From Smallanthus sonchifolius (Eukaryota > Streptophyta > Magnoliopsida > Asterales > Asteraceae), in the NCBI GenBank assembly GCA_023525975.1, contig CM042018.1, positions 76,577,001-76,641,000 of the forward strand: DNA of 64,000 nt, in the 5' to 3' direction. This document shows, one piece after another, positions 21,836 through 32,529 of this stretch. The position numbers were made by a program, and so were the translations under genes. The notes under the pieces were generated by a model. That model was not told the origin of the DNA and did no database searches. It worked only from the letters and a program-made list of their open reading frames with translations. Positions within the stretch are counted from its first letter, which is position 1. Every line of letters starts with the position of its first letter.

Positions 21836-22587
21836 TGTAGAACCAAAGACTGATGGCTACAAAATTCTCCAAGTACAAATGCTGCTGATCTCAGAGTTTG
21901 CTGCTGACCAACAAACTGTTGCGGACAAGCTTATCTGCTGTGGATACTTGATCTCCTGCTGAAGAACAAATCTGCTGCGGATAGCCTTATCTGCTGAAGA
22001 CCAAAGTTGTTGCAGATAGGCTTCTCAGCAGCATCAACACTTGATGCTGCTGACAGGAAAATCATCTTGCTGCTGATCATCATCTTTGCTGCTGACAGCC
22101 TTGTGCCTTGAAGACAAATCATTGCAGCTGACTATCCATACCAAGCGTCATTGACAACTTTCTGCAAAAAGCAACTAACACACTCAAAACAGAAGGAACC
22201 TCAATGACAGACAACAATGCTCTTCTCCAAGCATGCAAGTAATGATGCATAAAGAAGACGCTTCAATAAAGTTAACTAGTTTTAGACTAAACGTGTAATA
22301 GTTAGCTACATACAACAGATCAACGGTCTGTGTTAGATCTGATCCTTAGAACCAAGGGGCTGTCTTGATTCTAAGTGAGTATAAATAATGTGTAAACATC
22401 TCATTGTAAGTGTGCTTTTTGTGCTTTTTGATTGAGTTTCAATTGTAATCGTTTATCTGCAAAAGCTTAATACAACAGTGTTCTTAAAAGTATTCTTTCT
22501 GCTTACTCGATTACACTTGTGTAGTTGTTATTGTTTCCGCCAATTTCAACTAAGAACAGAACCATCTTGTAATTTATCGATCCTACA
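21836..22587 (+). repeat. Element E 3' LTR
   Basis: Partner of 5252-6036, 33 bases shorter because of small deletions (for example near 22205). TATA-like box at 22380-22387. Followed by TSD AAGTA. Confidence 0.93.
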
Positions 22588-22819
22588 AAGTAGAACCGAA
22601 TTAAGGTGATGGAACATTTCCCATTTCGATCCATCTTTGGATCATTTGTGGGTATGCGTTCCAGTTTCGAGCAGGATTCATTGCTTGCGCGTTGCTCGCT
22701 TCCCCTTGGTCAACTGAATAGTCACTGGAAGTAGTCCGGTGCCTTTTGGGCTCGGGGGATGATAGGATAGGTGCCTTATGTCTTGGTGCCTTAGGTGATG
22801 AAGGTGGGGTTGACGACAT
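22588..22819 (-). pseudogene. Element A ORF0, N-terminal part
   Basis: The ATG at 22819 opens MSSTPPSSPKAPRHKAPI, with a basic Pro/Ser head (SSPEPKRHRTTSSDYS) and an aromatic stretch NWNAYPQMIQRWIEMG. A TAA at 22601-22603 falls 14 bases before the E insertion; reading on across the TSD, the phase enters 5246-4675. The start is preceded by a 30-base duplication that also duplicates the ATG; the outer copy (about 22849) meets a stop after a few codons. Element B has a similar start at 30905. No known family. Confidence 0.6.
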
Positions 22820-22859
22820 GTTCCTCTAGGAAGGTTGGGTTGACGACATGTTCCTCTAG
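22801..22859 (-). repeat. 30-bp tandem duplication over the ORF0 start
   Basis: Two nearly identical 30-base units, each containing GTTGACGACATGTTCCTCTA, so that ORF0 has two candidate ATGs; only the inner one leads into the long frame. Confidence 0.85.
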
Positions 22860-22949
22860 CAATACATATAAGTGCCAAACATCCAAATGACATGTAACTA
22901 ATGTGTGAGGCTATAGTCTAGTATGCAATCCTAGTTCTCTATAACCAAT

Positions 22950-22962
22950 GGCTCTGATACCA
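22950..22962 (-). other. Element A primer-binding site
   Basis: Minus-strand TGGTATCAGAGCC, three bases inside the LTR end (tRNA-Met). Confidence 0.93.
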
Positions 22963-23272
22963 ATCTGTCACACCCCTAATTTCAACTAACGGAGTTTTAC
23001 CGTTTGGGAAGTGACGAACCAGGATCTCAGACATTAGTTACTTTGAACGACTCTACATGGGATTCAAAATGAAAATATCTTTTAAATCAGGGTATCAATG
23101 CGGAAGCGTAAAGAAAGTAAATGCGAAAAATACATGCGCCCAACACCAAAGTCCAAAACTTCTAACCAAAACAAGTACAATAGAATAATTCAAACAAACA
23201 TAAGTAAGACATAATCAAAGTTTTTGAATCCCATGCATGCCCTAACGTGCACCTGTGTCTTATCTTAGCGAC

Positions 23273-23740
23273 CTGAGAAAACATGTAAGAAAATATGTCA
23301 ACACGAGGTTGGTGAGTCCACAGGTTTCAACATATGTAAATAAGCGTTTACCGGATTTATGTTCATTCAGTACGTATCTATAGGTAGCTAACCTATGTTC
23401 ATGTTCAGCTCAAGCGCTCGCAACCGAAGCTGACAGTTTGTTTATTGCCTCCTGCCAGGTCTATCAACACTGGCGGTGTGAGTAGGCTAACATTTCACCC
23501 GTTCGATATCTAATCGAGTTAGCACGACTAACGCGGGTGGGATTTATCAAACCCAGTAGTACTACTAAATATTACCTCGCTAAGATCCATATTAACGGTC
23601 TGATATTAGTTGAGGACTTTCTGTGATAGCGTGTTACGCTTAGCATTTAACATTGATATCATACGAATTACAAAATCCAAAATTGTTTAATCATGTTTTC
23701 TCCCCAAGTGAAAACAGTAAAAGGGGCCGTGAAAACTCAC
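23273..23740 (-). other. LTR leader-intron module, element A
   Basis: Donor GCAG|GTGAGTTTTCACGGCCCC, acceptor TTCTTACATGTTTTCTCAG|GT, 468 bases. Upstream of the acceptor comes CTCACCAACCTCGTGTTGAC. Confidence 0.6.
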
Positions 23741-24207
23741 CTGCGTTGCGTTGTAGGTAGTATCACACAAAGGACAAATTGGAACCACGTGTGTAAGTCT
23801 CAATCGACTTACGAATGCCCTAAAATTATAAACACATAAATTAGGGATAAAGTGGGAATTGTGACAAGCGTCCTAAAGAAACGCTCTAGTAACCGAGAGT
23901 AGACGAACATGTCCAAGGGAATAGGAATTCTTTAATTAGTAATTAGATTATATATATACGTTACGCGACGAATGACAACAATAATAATAAATATATTCGA
24001 GCATTTTGTCATTTACAAAAATTAGGAAAATAATATAATTTAATATATTACTTTTAGGTTAGAAAGGATATTCTAATTACTCATTTGTGGTACAAAATAA
24101 TAAATATATTATTTTTATGAACGTGATAGATGCGAGTAAATAATATAACTAATTATATTATTATTTAGTTTCAAGTGTTATACGAGGTTTCAAAACGATA
24201 CGAAATG

Positions 24208-24229
24208 ATATATATATATATATATATAT
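24208..24229. repeat. (TA)n microsatellite in A LTR
   Basis: Uninterrupted TA dinucleotides. Confidence 0.9.
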
Positions 24230-26658
24230 TATTTATTAATACGAGTCACGGGTTGGAAATAATATAAACATATTATTTTATGCCAAGTCATGGTAAATAT
24301 ATTATTTTAAAAGTGGGGAAATAATAATAAAATAGGTTAATAAATTCAAACCCGAGCCTACGGGTTGTTTCCCGGACAAAAACACATTTGTATAATATTA
24401 TAATAATATAAGGTTTGATTTTTATATTAAAATAATATCAGAAAAATTGTTCAAAAAAAGATGTGGGAGCCCGGCCTCAAACCCGGGTCTCTCCCACACA
24501 CGCACAAGTCACTAATCAGTCCCGCCCGCTAGGGTATCGCGTTAGATACCCGGATTAAATCGTTTTAACATACAACTCCAGCTTGTTCTTCTCCCACATC
24601 GTAACCGAGCCAAAACCAGTCCTAAATCCCACCAAATTGATCACGATTCGAATCCAAAGTTTAGGGTTTTTGTTATTCGAGTCCATACGCATCTGTGTGT
24701 GTGTTTGATTGAAAAACTAATGAGTTTAAGATCGATTAATCTCAGGTTCCAAGTCCGAAAACCCTTAAATCTGATCTTGAATCGATTTGATTGATCATGA
24801 TATTGAAATGTCTTAGATTCATAGGGCTATTACTAAATAAAAGATTGCGAAACTGATCATATATTTTAGTTGGATTAAAAACGTGTTTAGGTTAGCATTC
24901 GATCGACCAGGAAGTTCATGAACCCTAGGTTCTGGATTTTGAAAAATTTGACATTGATCGGTTCAATTAGTAAAGGGCTTTCATTAAACGAATGATTACG
25001 AATCTAATGATATGGTTTAATTTGATTTAAACAGCGTCTAAGACCAAAACAACCAAATCGGTTTATAAACAAACCCTAACTTCCTGATTATTATAAATTC
25101 GATATTATGAGGTTGAATAAACAGAGGGCTTTCAAAGATTGGAAGATTTCGAAGCTTTTCATGTAACTTAATTGAATTGAAACAGAGTCTAGGTTAGGAT
25201 TCGATTACCAAGTTCATACGATGAACCCTAGAATCGGTTCTCAATCAATTCGATGTTATAAGCCCTAGATATGTTAGGGCTTTTGTTTTAGGAATGAATA
25301 CGAGTCTGAGGGTGTGATTTGTTACCTTGAATGATATCCAACTGATAGAGATCGGCTAGTTAGGTTTCCGACTTCAAATGGTTTAGTCCCCGGTGAGTCT
25401 GGCTCTTTCCCTGACCGAATACGAGTGTGCAACAGCTTCTGGGAGAGTCGTCTATCGTGTGCAGAGGGTTAATTTCCAGTATGAAGATGGAATTGATACA
25501 GATTTGCGAGTAAATGAGACGAAGTCGACGGTTGTGGTTTAATTACTTATTAAATGGATTAATTCGACACATTAACGCACAATAATGTTTCAATGATGAA
25601 CGTTTATGGTGATAATTGTTTATTTCAGTTACATTTGGATGGCTAATCGGTTAAGATTTCGAATTCAAGCCAAGAACATCATGGGTTTGACTTTTAAAAG
25701 TCAAATAGAAGCAAAACTCATTCAATTTTGACTTTTTGGAGTCAACATAAAGAGTTTAGGGTTATTACAATATTAGTACTTGTACTATTAGTGGGAATAA
25801 TGACAGAAATAATCCCTGGAGTTTGTGATTAGGTTAATTAGGTTAACTTTAACTGGATTTTGTTAACGGAGTTAACTGGAAAAGTCAGGATTGTCACAAC
25901 TTACCATTACGTATTCTACTCATGCCAGTTATAGTCTCAAAGTCCTTAGTACAAGGACTCAGGTCATAATGTTGAGGTAATGAGTGTTGAACATCGAAAT
26001 GTTTGTACTTTTCCTGAGCCTGCGCTCAGAAGTTGCTTCTTAACAACAGATGCGCTAGGGCTTCCCAATTAACGAAAGCTAGGAGTGAAAGATGTGATCA
26101 CGCCCCTCTGCTAGGCTAAAAATTGGGATCCATCCAACAAGATGATCTTTTGGGAAGTGCGAGTCCAAAGAGGTATAAAATATCCTTCTCGGATTCTTGT
26201 GGGCAGTGATCTGTTGTGATCAGCTCGAGCATACATCCCTTATGCATATCATGAACTAATGAGGTTAGCACAAAAATCCGCATTTGGGGCTCCTTTAAAA
26301 GTTTTGTATGTCATTTTTCCGTTAGTGTGACAACAGTCGTTAGTCCACACTTAGGTTTCTTTGGTATTCGCTTGAGCATCAACCCCGACCTATTCATCAC
26401 CAGGAGAATGGTAGGACTTAAAGGTGTACTGAATGTCAATGGTTGCGAGAGTAACCCTGTTTGACCAATATTCTGAAATGTCATATTGCCTACTCGTCTC
26501 ATGTCGAGCTTCCACAACACCCCATAGGTGCTACGTATATGCGGGTCAGAAAGATTTTATGCCCCATTACTTGAGCTAGTGCATAGCACTCCTGACGTGA
26601 CTTTCAAGTAATTGTGAGACTGCATTCCACGATGGATCCCGGGATTATGCTATAATCT

Positions 26659-26692
26659 CCCACAATAATTGTGCAATTATTGTAAGTGTGGG
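26659..26692. repeat. Imperfect inverted repeat
   Basis: CCCACAATAATTG and CAATTATTGTAAGTGTGGG face each other over 2 bases: a 9-base inner stem, then a bulge, then a further 5-base match. Isolated hairpin in the C interior. Confidence 0.6.
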
Positions 26693-27160
26693 ATGTGGTA
26701 ATGCTCAATTTGAAGCTATCTTGACAAGTAGAATCTTAAAGAATGAATGTGCGAAATCCTTCGCCATTCAGGATCCACTAAGGATTGGTTGAATTCAATT
26801 TGAACTTCTCTTGTTTCTCCCGAACTGGGAGATTTCTTTGTGAGCACCTAATTGAGAAGTCTGATTTGTTAAGATCTAATCCTTAATCAAGTTACTGAGA
26901 ATATGGGTTGATCATTAGCTTGGACATCAAGACTCACTAAAGTTCCCATACGCTACAAATTATGATTACATGTGCTCCCGTAAAGATAATTTACTTTGCA
27001 TGATCCCTGTTATGTTTCTTCTATCCCAAGCTTCTTAGTAAAAAAAAAGATTTAGAATGATTATTAGATCGTGTTTGCATACTTGTGCAGGAGTGTGTAT
27101 TGTTCTACCGGATTACCCTTAATTTATGTGTACAAGTACTCGTGAATATGCCGAATATGG

Positions 27161-27418
27161 CTATTGCCGGATGGGGTTAATGGTAGAGAGGCACCACCAG
27201 TGTCTCTCAAGAATAAAATGTGTATGGAAGTCAGGCACTATGTGTAGGGCAAAGATTCTCAAATTAGTGTCAAGCAACTCATGCTCCAAGTCTGTATGTA
27301 CGTATGGATCCACATGGTCCAGATGAATGTATGGGTCTCCTGACCCATGGAGTTCTCCCCCGTTAGTCCTGCTTATCCACCTTGGGTTCCCTTCTGTCTG
27401 GCCAATCCCGTCTGCCAC
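27161..27418 (-). pseudogene. Degenerate 85-codon frame in element C interior
   Basis: Open from 27418 to a TAG at 27161, with no ATG at its start and a TGA shortly upstream. Composition is protein-like (HLDHVDPYVHTDLEHELLD, RHWWCLSTINPIRQ). A neighbouring phase upstream is Pro-rich. I read this as the remnant of one frameshifted leader ORF; unrelated chance ORFs are possible. Confidence 0.35.
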
Positions 27419-27857
27419 ATCTCATGGCGAAAGTCTAGTCATTCGATCCGGCAACTCATGAATTAGAGTATTTATACCGCACATACGTCAGAAAGAAAGC
27501 TGCCTCCACGGCTGGAGTAGTTGTAGGTGTGGTGCAGGTATAGGTAAAGGTTCTGGTACAGATTCAGCATGTTGTGATACCAAGATCGGTAACTGGCGAT
27601 CACTACCGTCGTCGCCCAAGCTCGGCTCATCACTCGATCTTCTTGGGTTGCAGTGTGCTGAGTACCCGTTATCCTTAATTCGTAATCCGAATAGTAACAG
27701 TTTGTTGAGAAATGTTGTATGTGTTTAATATTTCCACGTCGTTGTATGTGTTAAGTGTTAGTTACATGTGCCATGTAATTGTATTATGTATTAGCGTAGC
27801 TAATGATACCCTAGTATAATTCCATACACTAATAGTCTACACAAGTTGTTTGGCAGC

Positions 27858-27862
27858 GGTTG
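27858..27862. repeat. Target-site duplication of element B (GGTTG), left copy
   Basis: GGTTG before B and again at 38746-38750 after it: a perfect 5-bp duplication. Confidence 0.93.
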
Positions 27863-28025
27863 TGTGACAATCCAGACTTTTCCAGCTAACCCAGTTAGCA
27901 AATCCAGTTAAATCCTAACCTATTTAACTTATCATAAACTCCAAGGACTAATTATGTCATTTCCTAAACCCTACTTCACCTTAAACTATAGGGACTAGTT
28001 CTGCCAAGTCCCAAAACTGAATCAG

Positions 28026-28395
28026 TTGACTTCTTAAAGTCAAAATTGAGTGATTTAATTCTTGTTGACTTTTTATAGTCAAACTAGTTAAATTCTTAAC
28101 CTTGTTAACCTAATTCAAACCACAAGGGTCATTCCTGCCAAGTTCCAAACCCATAAACAGAAATTACAAGGACTAATTGTGTAATTAGTCCAAACTCAAT
28201 TTTAATTGACTTGGTAAAGTCAAAATTAGATACCTATGTCCCTGTTGACTTTGGAAAGTCAACTAACCATGTCCCTTAACTCAACTCAAACTACAAGGAC
28301 CATCCCTGCCAATTCTTAAACTCAGATTCATGAAACTATAGGGACTGATCTGGTAATTAATGATTTCTTGATTATGTTTGACTTTCAGAAGTAAA
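28026..28395 (+). repeat. Array of TTGACT/AGTCAA inverted repeats in B LTR
   Basis: Five sites: 28026, 28065, 28206, 28245, 28378. Typical form TTGACTTTGGAAAGTCAA. TTGAC is the core of the W-box bound by WRKY factors. The array recurs in the 3' LTR (36018-36388), where the fifth site is intact; A and I have fewer copies. Confidence 0.75.
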
Positions 28396-29429
28396 ACTCG
28401 CAGGTTTGATTCAAATTCAAGTCCTATGATCGAATTCTGTCTGATTTGTAACCGATAATGCACGATTAAGTCATTAACGTCCACCATTAACTCATTAAAC
28501 CTGACATTGATTCGTAATCAAACCTAATTATGGATAATTAAACCGAAACCGTCGACACCTTTGTCCCTTATCAATCAAATTCATCAAATTTGTGTATCAC
28601 TCGCATAAATGAACTCCTGCACACGACAAACAAGACTCTGTGAAGCTGTTGCACGCACCAATTCAATCGGAGGTGGAACCAGAAGTCGCTGGGAATCAAA
28701 AACCAGTCACCGTCGGCATCAATTTTAGTCGACCACACTCAATTTGTCATACATTCTGGTAACTAACCTCACCCTTAGCTTAGTTTCAGTGTCTTGAATG
28801 AAAGCCCTATCATTTACAGGGCTTATAACAGCAAATTGGTCTCGATCCTGTAATATGGGGTTCATACATTTCCAGTTTGGCCGAACCCTATCAATTCGAT
28901 GTCCATTTATGAAATTAAATGCATCCTTATATTCGTCTTGATGTTTGGATTGAAAACCCTATGAAATCCGGGGCTTATATCGTCGAATTGAACATGACCC
29001 AGATTCTAGGGTTTGTTCATAATTTGTTTTGGGGCTTTGATCTGAAACACATTTTTAATCCAATTAAACCATATCAATAGACTCGCAATCCTTCGTTTAG
29101 CAAAAACCCTATGTTTTCAACTGATTCCAATATCGAAATTCATCAATTTGATCTTGAGTTCAAACCTAAGTTTCGGCTTTTGAATCTGGAATTAAACAAT
29201 CTTAATCACGTTAATTTTACAATTAAACACACACTCAGATTTGAAATCCTATCATTAACAAAACGCCTATACTTCTGAATCAAATTGTAAACAAAATCGA
29301 GGGTATTGGGACGGGTTTCGATCGCAGGTGATTATGGGAGGGAAGCCCATTTGACTTGTATGTTAAAACCATTTGAACCAGATTCTGTTGTGATACCCTA
29401 GCGGGCGTGGTTTGGTCAGTGTGCTTGTG

Positions 29430-29456
29430 TGGGAGAGACCCGGGTTCGAGTCTTTC
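29430..29456 (+). other. tRNA T-arm-like hairpin in B 5' LTR
   Basis: GGGAGAGACCCGGGTTCGAGT with the following TCTTTCC: a stem around a B-box-like GGTTCGAGTC. The 3' LTR copy (37427-37453) pairs better (GGAGAGAC/GTCTCTCC). There is no convincing A-box. Confidence 0.45.
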
Positions 29457-30023
29457 CACACCCATTTCTTTTTAAAAACCGTTTTTGACTATTATTTTTA
29501 TAAAAAAATCATTCCACTATTATTATAATATTATACCAAAGTGTTTTTGCCCGGAAAACCACCCGTAGACTCCTGTTTGGTTTTATAACCTATTTTTATT
29601 ATTATTTCCCACTTTTAAGTATTCGATTAAAAATAAAATATTTATTATTTTTCCATACAAATGATTATTTGGTTAATCCTACGAAACCTAAAATAATATA
29701 TTAAATTATATTATTTTCCTAACTTTTGAAAACGAATCTAACGTACGAATTTATTTATTTATTATTCATTATTAACGTTCGACACGTAACGCTTTGATCT
29801 TAATTATTATATTAAGAAGTTTATATATATTCCGTAGACACGTTCGTCTACTCTTAAACCCCTAGATTGCGTTAAGACATTCAATCTTCCGTGTCGTCGT
29901 CACAAACCCCATATGACCCTAATCTTATGTGTTTATAATTCTACGGCATACGTAAGTCGTCTGAGACTTACACTTGTGGTTCCAACCTTTCTCTTGTGTG
30001 ATCCAATCCATTAATCAATCCAG

Positions 30024-30490
30024 GTGAGTTTCACGACCCCTTTTTACCGTCTTTATTTGGGGGAGAAAACATGTCACAACCTTTTTGGGTTACTGTATTT
30101 CATATGATATCACTGTTGAGACTAAGTGTAACATACTATCACTGAAAGTCCTCACAACACATCGGACCGTTAATTTGACAAGCGAGGTAATGTTTAGTAG
30201 TACTAATGGGTTTGACTAGCCCTACTCGAGTTAGTCGCGCTAACTCGATTGTAGGTCGAACGGGTGAAATATTAGCCTACTCTTTAGGCCAAAGTTGATA
30301 GACTTGGCAGGAGGCAAACAACCAGTCATGCTTCGGTTGCGACCGCTTTAGTAAAACATGAATATTGGTTAGCTACCTTTTGATATGCATATTGAATGTA
30401 CAATAATCTACAAACTCTTTATTTGAAATGATTGAAACCTGTGCACTAACCAACTTAGTGTTGACCCGTTTTCCTTACATGTTTTCTCAG
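30024..30490 (+). other. LTR leader-intron module, B 5' LTR
   Basis: Donor CCAG|GTGAGTTTCACGACCCC, branch-like GCACTAACC near 30443, acceptor CCTTACATGTTTTCTCAG|GTTGG; 467 bases. The 3' LTR copy is 38006-38463. Confidence 0.65.
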
Positions 30491-30774
30491 GTTGGCACTC
30501 AGGATCACGTTAAGTCATGCATGTGTCGTGGACTGCAATTGAAATAACTACTTTTGAATAATATTTATGTTTATTGTATTTTGGTTTTGGGCGCGTTGTT
30601 TTGCGCATTTACTTTATTTAACGCTTCCGCAACTTTTACTCTAAACCTTGAGCTTTTATGTTATTACATTTCAAATCTCATATAGTATCGTTTGATGTAA
30701 CTGATTTCTGAGATCCTGGTTTGTCACACGCCAAACGGTAAAACTCCGTTAGTGGAATTTGGGGTGTGATAGAT

Positions 30775-30787
30775 TGGTATCAGAGCC
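30775..30787 (+). other. Element B primer-binding site
   Basis: TGGTATCAGAGCC three bases after the LTR (tRNA-Met). Confidence 0.93.
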
Positions 30788-30904
30788 ATTGGTTATAGCG
30801 AACTAGGAATTGCATGCTAGACTATAACCCACACACATTAGTTACACGACACAGACACACATACATGCTACACGTAGCATCTACACATACATTGCATTGC
30901 AGGC

Positions 30905-31090
30905 ATGTTGACATCCTTCATATCACCCTCTACTGACGAGGAACAAGTCGTTCATATTGCATCATCACTCCCAGTGGTGACACTCGGGGAATCATCAGAA
31001 CAACATCGACTCCCGACCGTTGGCAGCGAGACGGAGCCTTCAGAGGAGTCACTCACACCACCATCATCTACACCCTTGTTACACCACTAG
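30905..31090 (+). pseudogene. Element B ORF0 remnant
   Basis: The ATG at 30905 opens 61 codons rich in Ser, Thr, Pro and Glu (MLTSFISPSTDEEQVV, ETEPSEESLTPPSSTPLL). At nucleotide level its start resembles ORF0 of A (ATG..ACATCCTTCATATCACC against ATG..ACCCCACCTTCATCACC), and it has the same place after the PBS. Beyond the TAG at 31088-31090 the sequence has only short frames, one with a Trp pair (IREWW) that may match A's NWNAYPQMIQRWIEM. Weakly supported as a separate gene; the position is the best argument. Confidence 0.5.
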
Positions 31091-32520
31091 AGCTGAAGAT
31101 AACACCGTCTTGAGCCTATCGATAACACAATCAGGGAATGGTGGGTCTTCTCAAGTTCGTGTTGGGAGCGACACAAAAAAATAACTCATATCTCTGTGGG
31201 AGTTGGGATCGTCGGAGACGAGTCCCTACTGTACCCACTAGCAACAATACGTCATGTGAAGGCAGACTGTTGCACGTATCATTGCAGAATCCATTGACAC
31301 GTAGATGCCATAACTTTCCCAAGCCATGGGCTCGCGCTTTGGTCGATATTCTATTGAAGAAAGATTGACCACAAGGGTGAGAACGCCTTGCTTATTGCAT
31401 ACTCAAACCCTACCCTGACTTAGTTGGAAGGACGTCTACTTTGCCTCTTCCACTAACACATATCCATGAACTAGTTTCACTTCTCTAAATCGCATTTTGC
31501 ATGCTTGATTTCACCTACAATCCGCTAGATTGGACCATCGTAGTGTATTTCGACTCGATGGAATACTCGGATCAAACGATTCCTGACTACTCATCCTGAT
31601 ATGAGTTCTAGTTGATCAATTTATGGTTGATGACTAAGCTTCTCGATGACTTATCATATTTGACAACACTCTGTACTCGACGATAAAAATTGAGGGACAT
31701 TTTAACACAGGACAGGGAGAAGCTAGGGTGAGAATGCAAAGCAAATTATCATTACGGGTGTACACGTAATATTAATTTGAGGTGCATGTAAGTCATGTTG
31801 AAACCTAGTGTGTGGATAAATGGTCCTAATCTGTGATCTACATACTTATATTTCCATTGACAGTAGAAATTCTCGTGACCCGCTCAACGACGAGTTGGTA
31901 TCATTAAACATGTTCAACAGTTGATAGACGCGACTATCATGTTGAAGGTATTTACAAACACACCGAACTATCATCTATAGAACCCATTATTTTATATCAC
32001 TCATGAAAGAGCCTTAGTGAACTTAAGACTCTCATACAAACGTGATCATAGAAACCAACTCGATTGAAACTCTGGAAGAACCTCATGACAAAACCCATCG
32101 ACTCCAAGTATATAAGCGGAATTGGAAGAATTCTTTTCCTGCTAACACGTTATTCCTTAAACTCTAGCAATAAATTCCAGTTGACCCTATTACCTTATTC
32201 TGTGACTAATCCTTGGTCTAGTTTGATTTATACCCTAGGATATCCAACTCCGTAAGCAGACTTTTCTAAATGATCCCGTTGTTCCGATGACATTAGAAAA
32301 CGGGGATTTAATCCAACCAACCATCGGTTGACGCGACTACTTAGACAGACAACCAATCCCTGGTATTACTGGAATCTGTATCTCATAAAATTTCTTTTCC
32401 TACATGTGAACCTCTTCTCTTAGCCTTTACATTGACCGACGCTTATCTTATAAGCACGGGTCTCATTAGAAGTTTCATCATGACTTCACAAATTTATTAC
32501 TGGTGCGGTCGTACTCCAAC
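31091..32520 (+). other. Degenerate interior of element B (place of ORF0 end and gag)
   Basis: About 1.4 kb in which I recognise neither the gag domain nor a zinc knuckle. Short open stretches only. Gag appears lost by decay or replacement, as the next recognisable piece is the middle of the protease. Confidence 0.6.
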
Positions 32521-32529
32521 CCTGCTAGA

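Larger units (their letters stand above)
5252..22587 (+). mobile_element. Element E: pol-less LTR retroelement with copia-type gag and long ORF2
   Basis: Bounded by LTRs 5252-6036 and 21836-22587 and the TSD AAGTA. It spans 17.3 kb including nested element F (10237-18238), so its own length is about 9.3 kb. Internal order is PBS, gag (6142-8929), spacer, ORF2 (9526 to 21802), polypurine tract. No protease DTG/DSG, integrase, RT or RNase H motif is found in any frame I read, so the copy must have depended on enzymes supplied in trans. Its gag is Ty1/copia-like and its ORF2 is homologous to that of copia element G, which points to a SIRE-type helper. Gag-only elements are known in plants (TR-GAG); the long second ORF is the unusual part. 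Confidence 0.85.
1..25898 (-). mobile_element. Element A: Ty3/gypsy LTR retrotransposon, Tekay-like, left end outside window
   Basis: A minus-strand element read from its 5' LTR (22966-25898) leftward through the PBS, an extra ORF0, gag, protease, RT, RNase H and integrase, leaving the window at base 1. Its 3' LTR is not seen. Element E (5252-22587) splits it inside ORF0. The order protease-RT-RNase H-integrase identifies Ty3/gypsy. The integrase C-terminus runs into a chromodomain-like segment at the edge, as in Tekay/Del chromoviruses. Every long gene is broken and the RT active site is altered, so the copy is dead. Its right LTR edge abuts sequence assigned to element C; the 5 bases beyond it are ACTTA, but the partner repeat lies off-window. 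Confidence 0.85.
22966..25898 (-). repeat. Element A 5' LTR
   Basis: Plus-strand ends TGTCACACCCC and GGATTGTCACA; in element direction TGTGACAATCC to GGGGTGTGACA. About 2.9 kb, same family as the B LTRs. It contains a leader-intron module (23273-23740), two TTGACTTT..AAAGTCAA inverted repeats near 25690-25750, a (TA)n tract at 24208-24229, and a tRNA T-arm-like remnant near 24480-24500. Confidence 0.9.
25899..27862 (-). other. Probable interior of element C (degenerate), left part
   Basis: Sits between the edge of A and the TSD of B. As it adjoins 38746-38884 (PBS of C) when B is removed, it is best read as C's minus-strand interior. Only degenerate coding is seen: 27161-27418 (an 85-codon frame containing WISRTNGGELHGSGDPYIHL) and, about 27520-27660 in another phase, a Pro-rich stretch (VPEPLPIPAPHLQLLQPW). 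The flavour recalls the short Pro-rich ORFs before gag in A and F, but I cannot name a family. No RT, integrase or knuckle found. Confidence 0.5.
27863..30771 (+). repeat. Element B 5' LTR
   Basis: TGTGACAATCC to GGGGTGTGATA (final CA mutated to TA). It carries an array of TTGACTT..AAGTCAA inverted repeats (28026-28395), a tRNA T-arm-like hairpin (29430-29456) and the leader-intron module (30024-30490). Confidence 0.93.

Noticed and set aside
31138..32255. Short plus-strand frames (76 and 63 codons) in B interior
   Set aside because: No similarity to gag or ORF0 could be seen; likely chance frames in decayed sequence.
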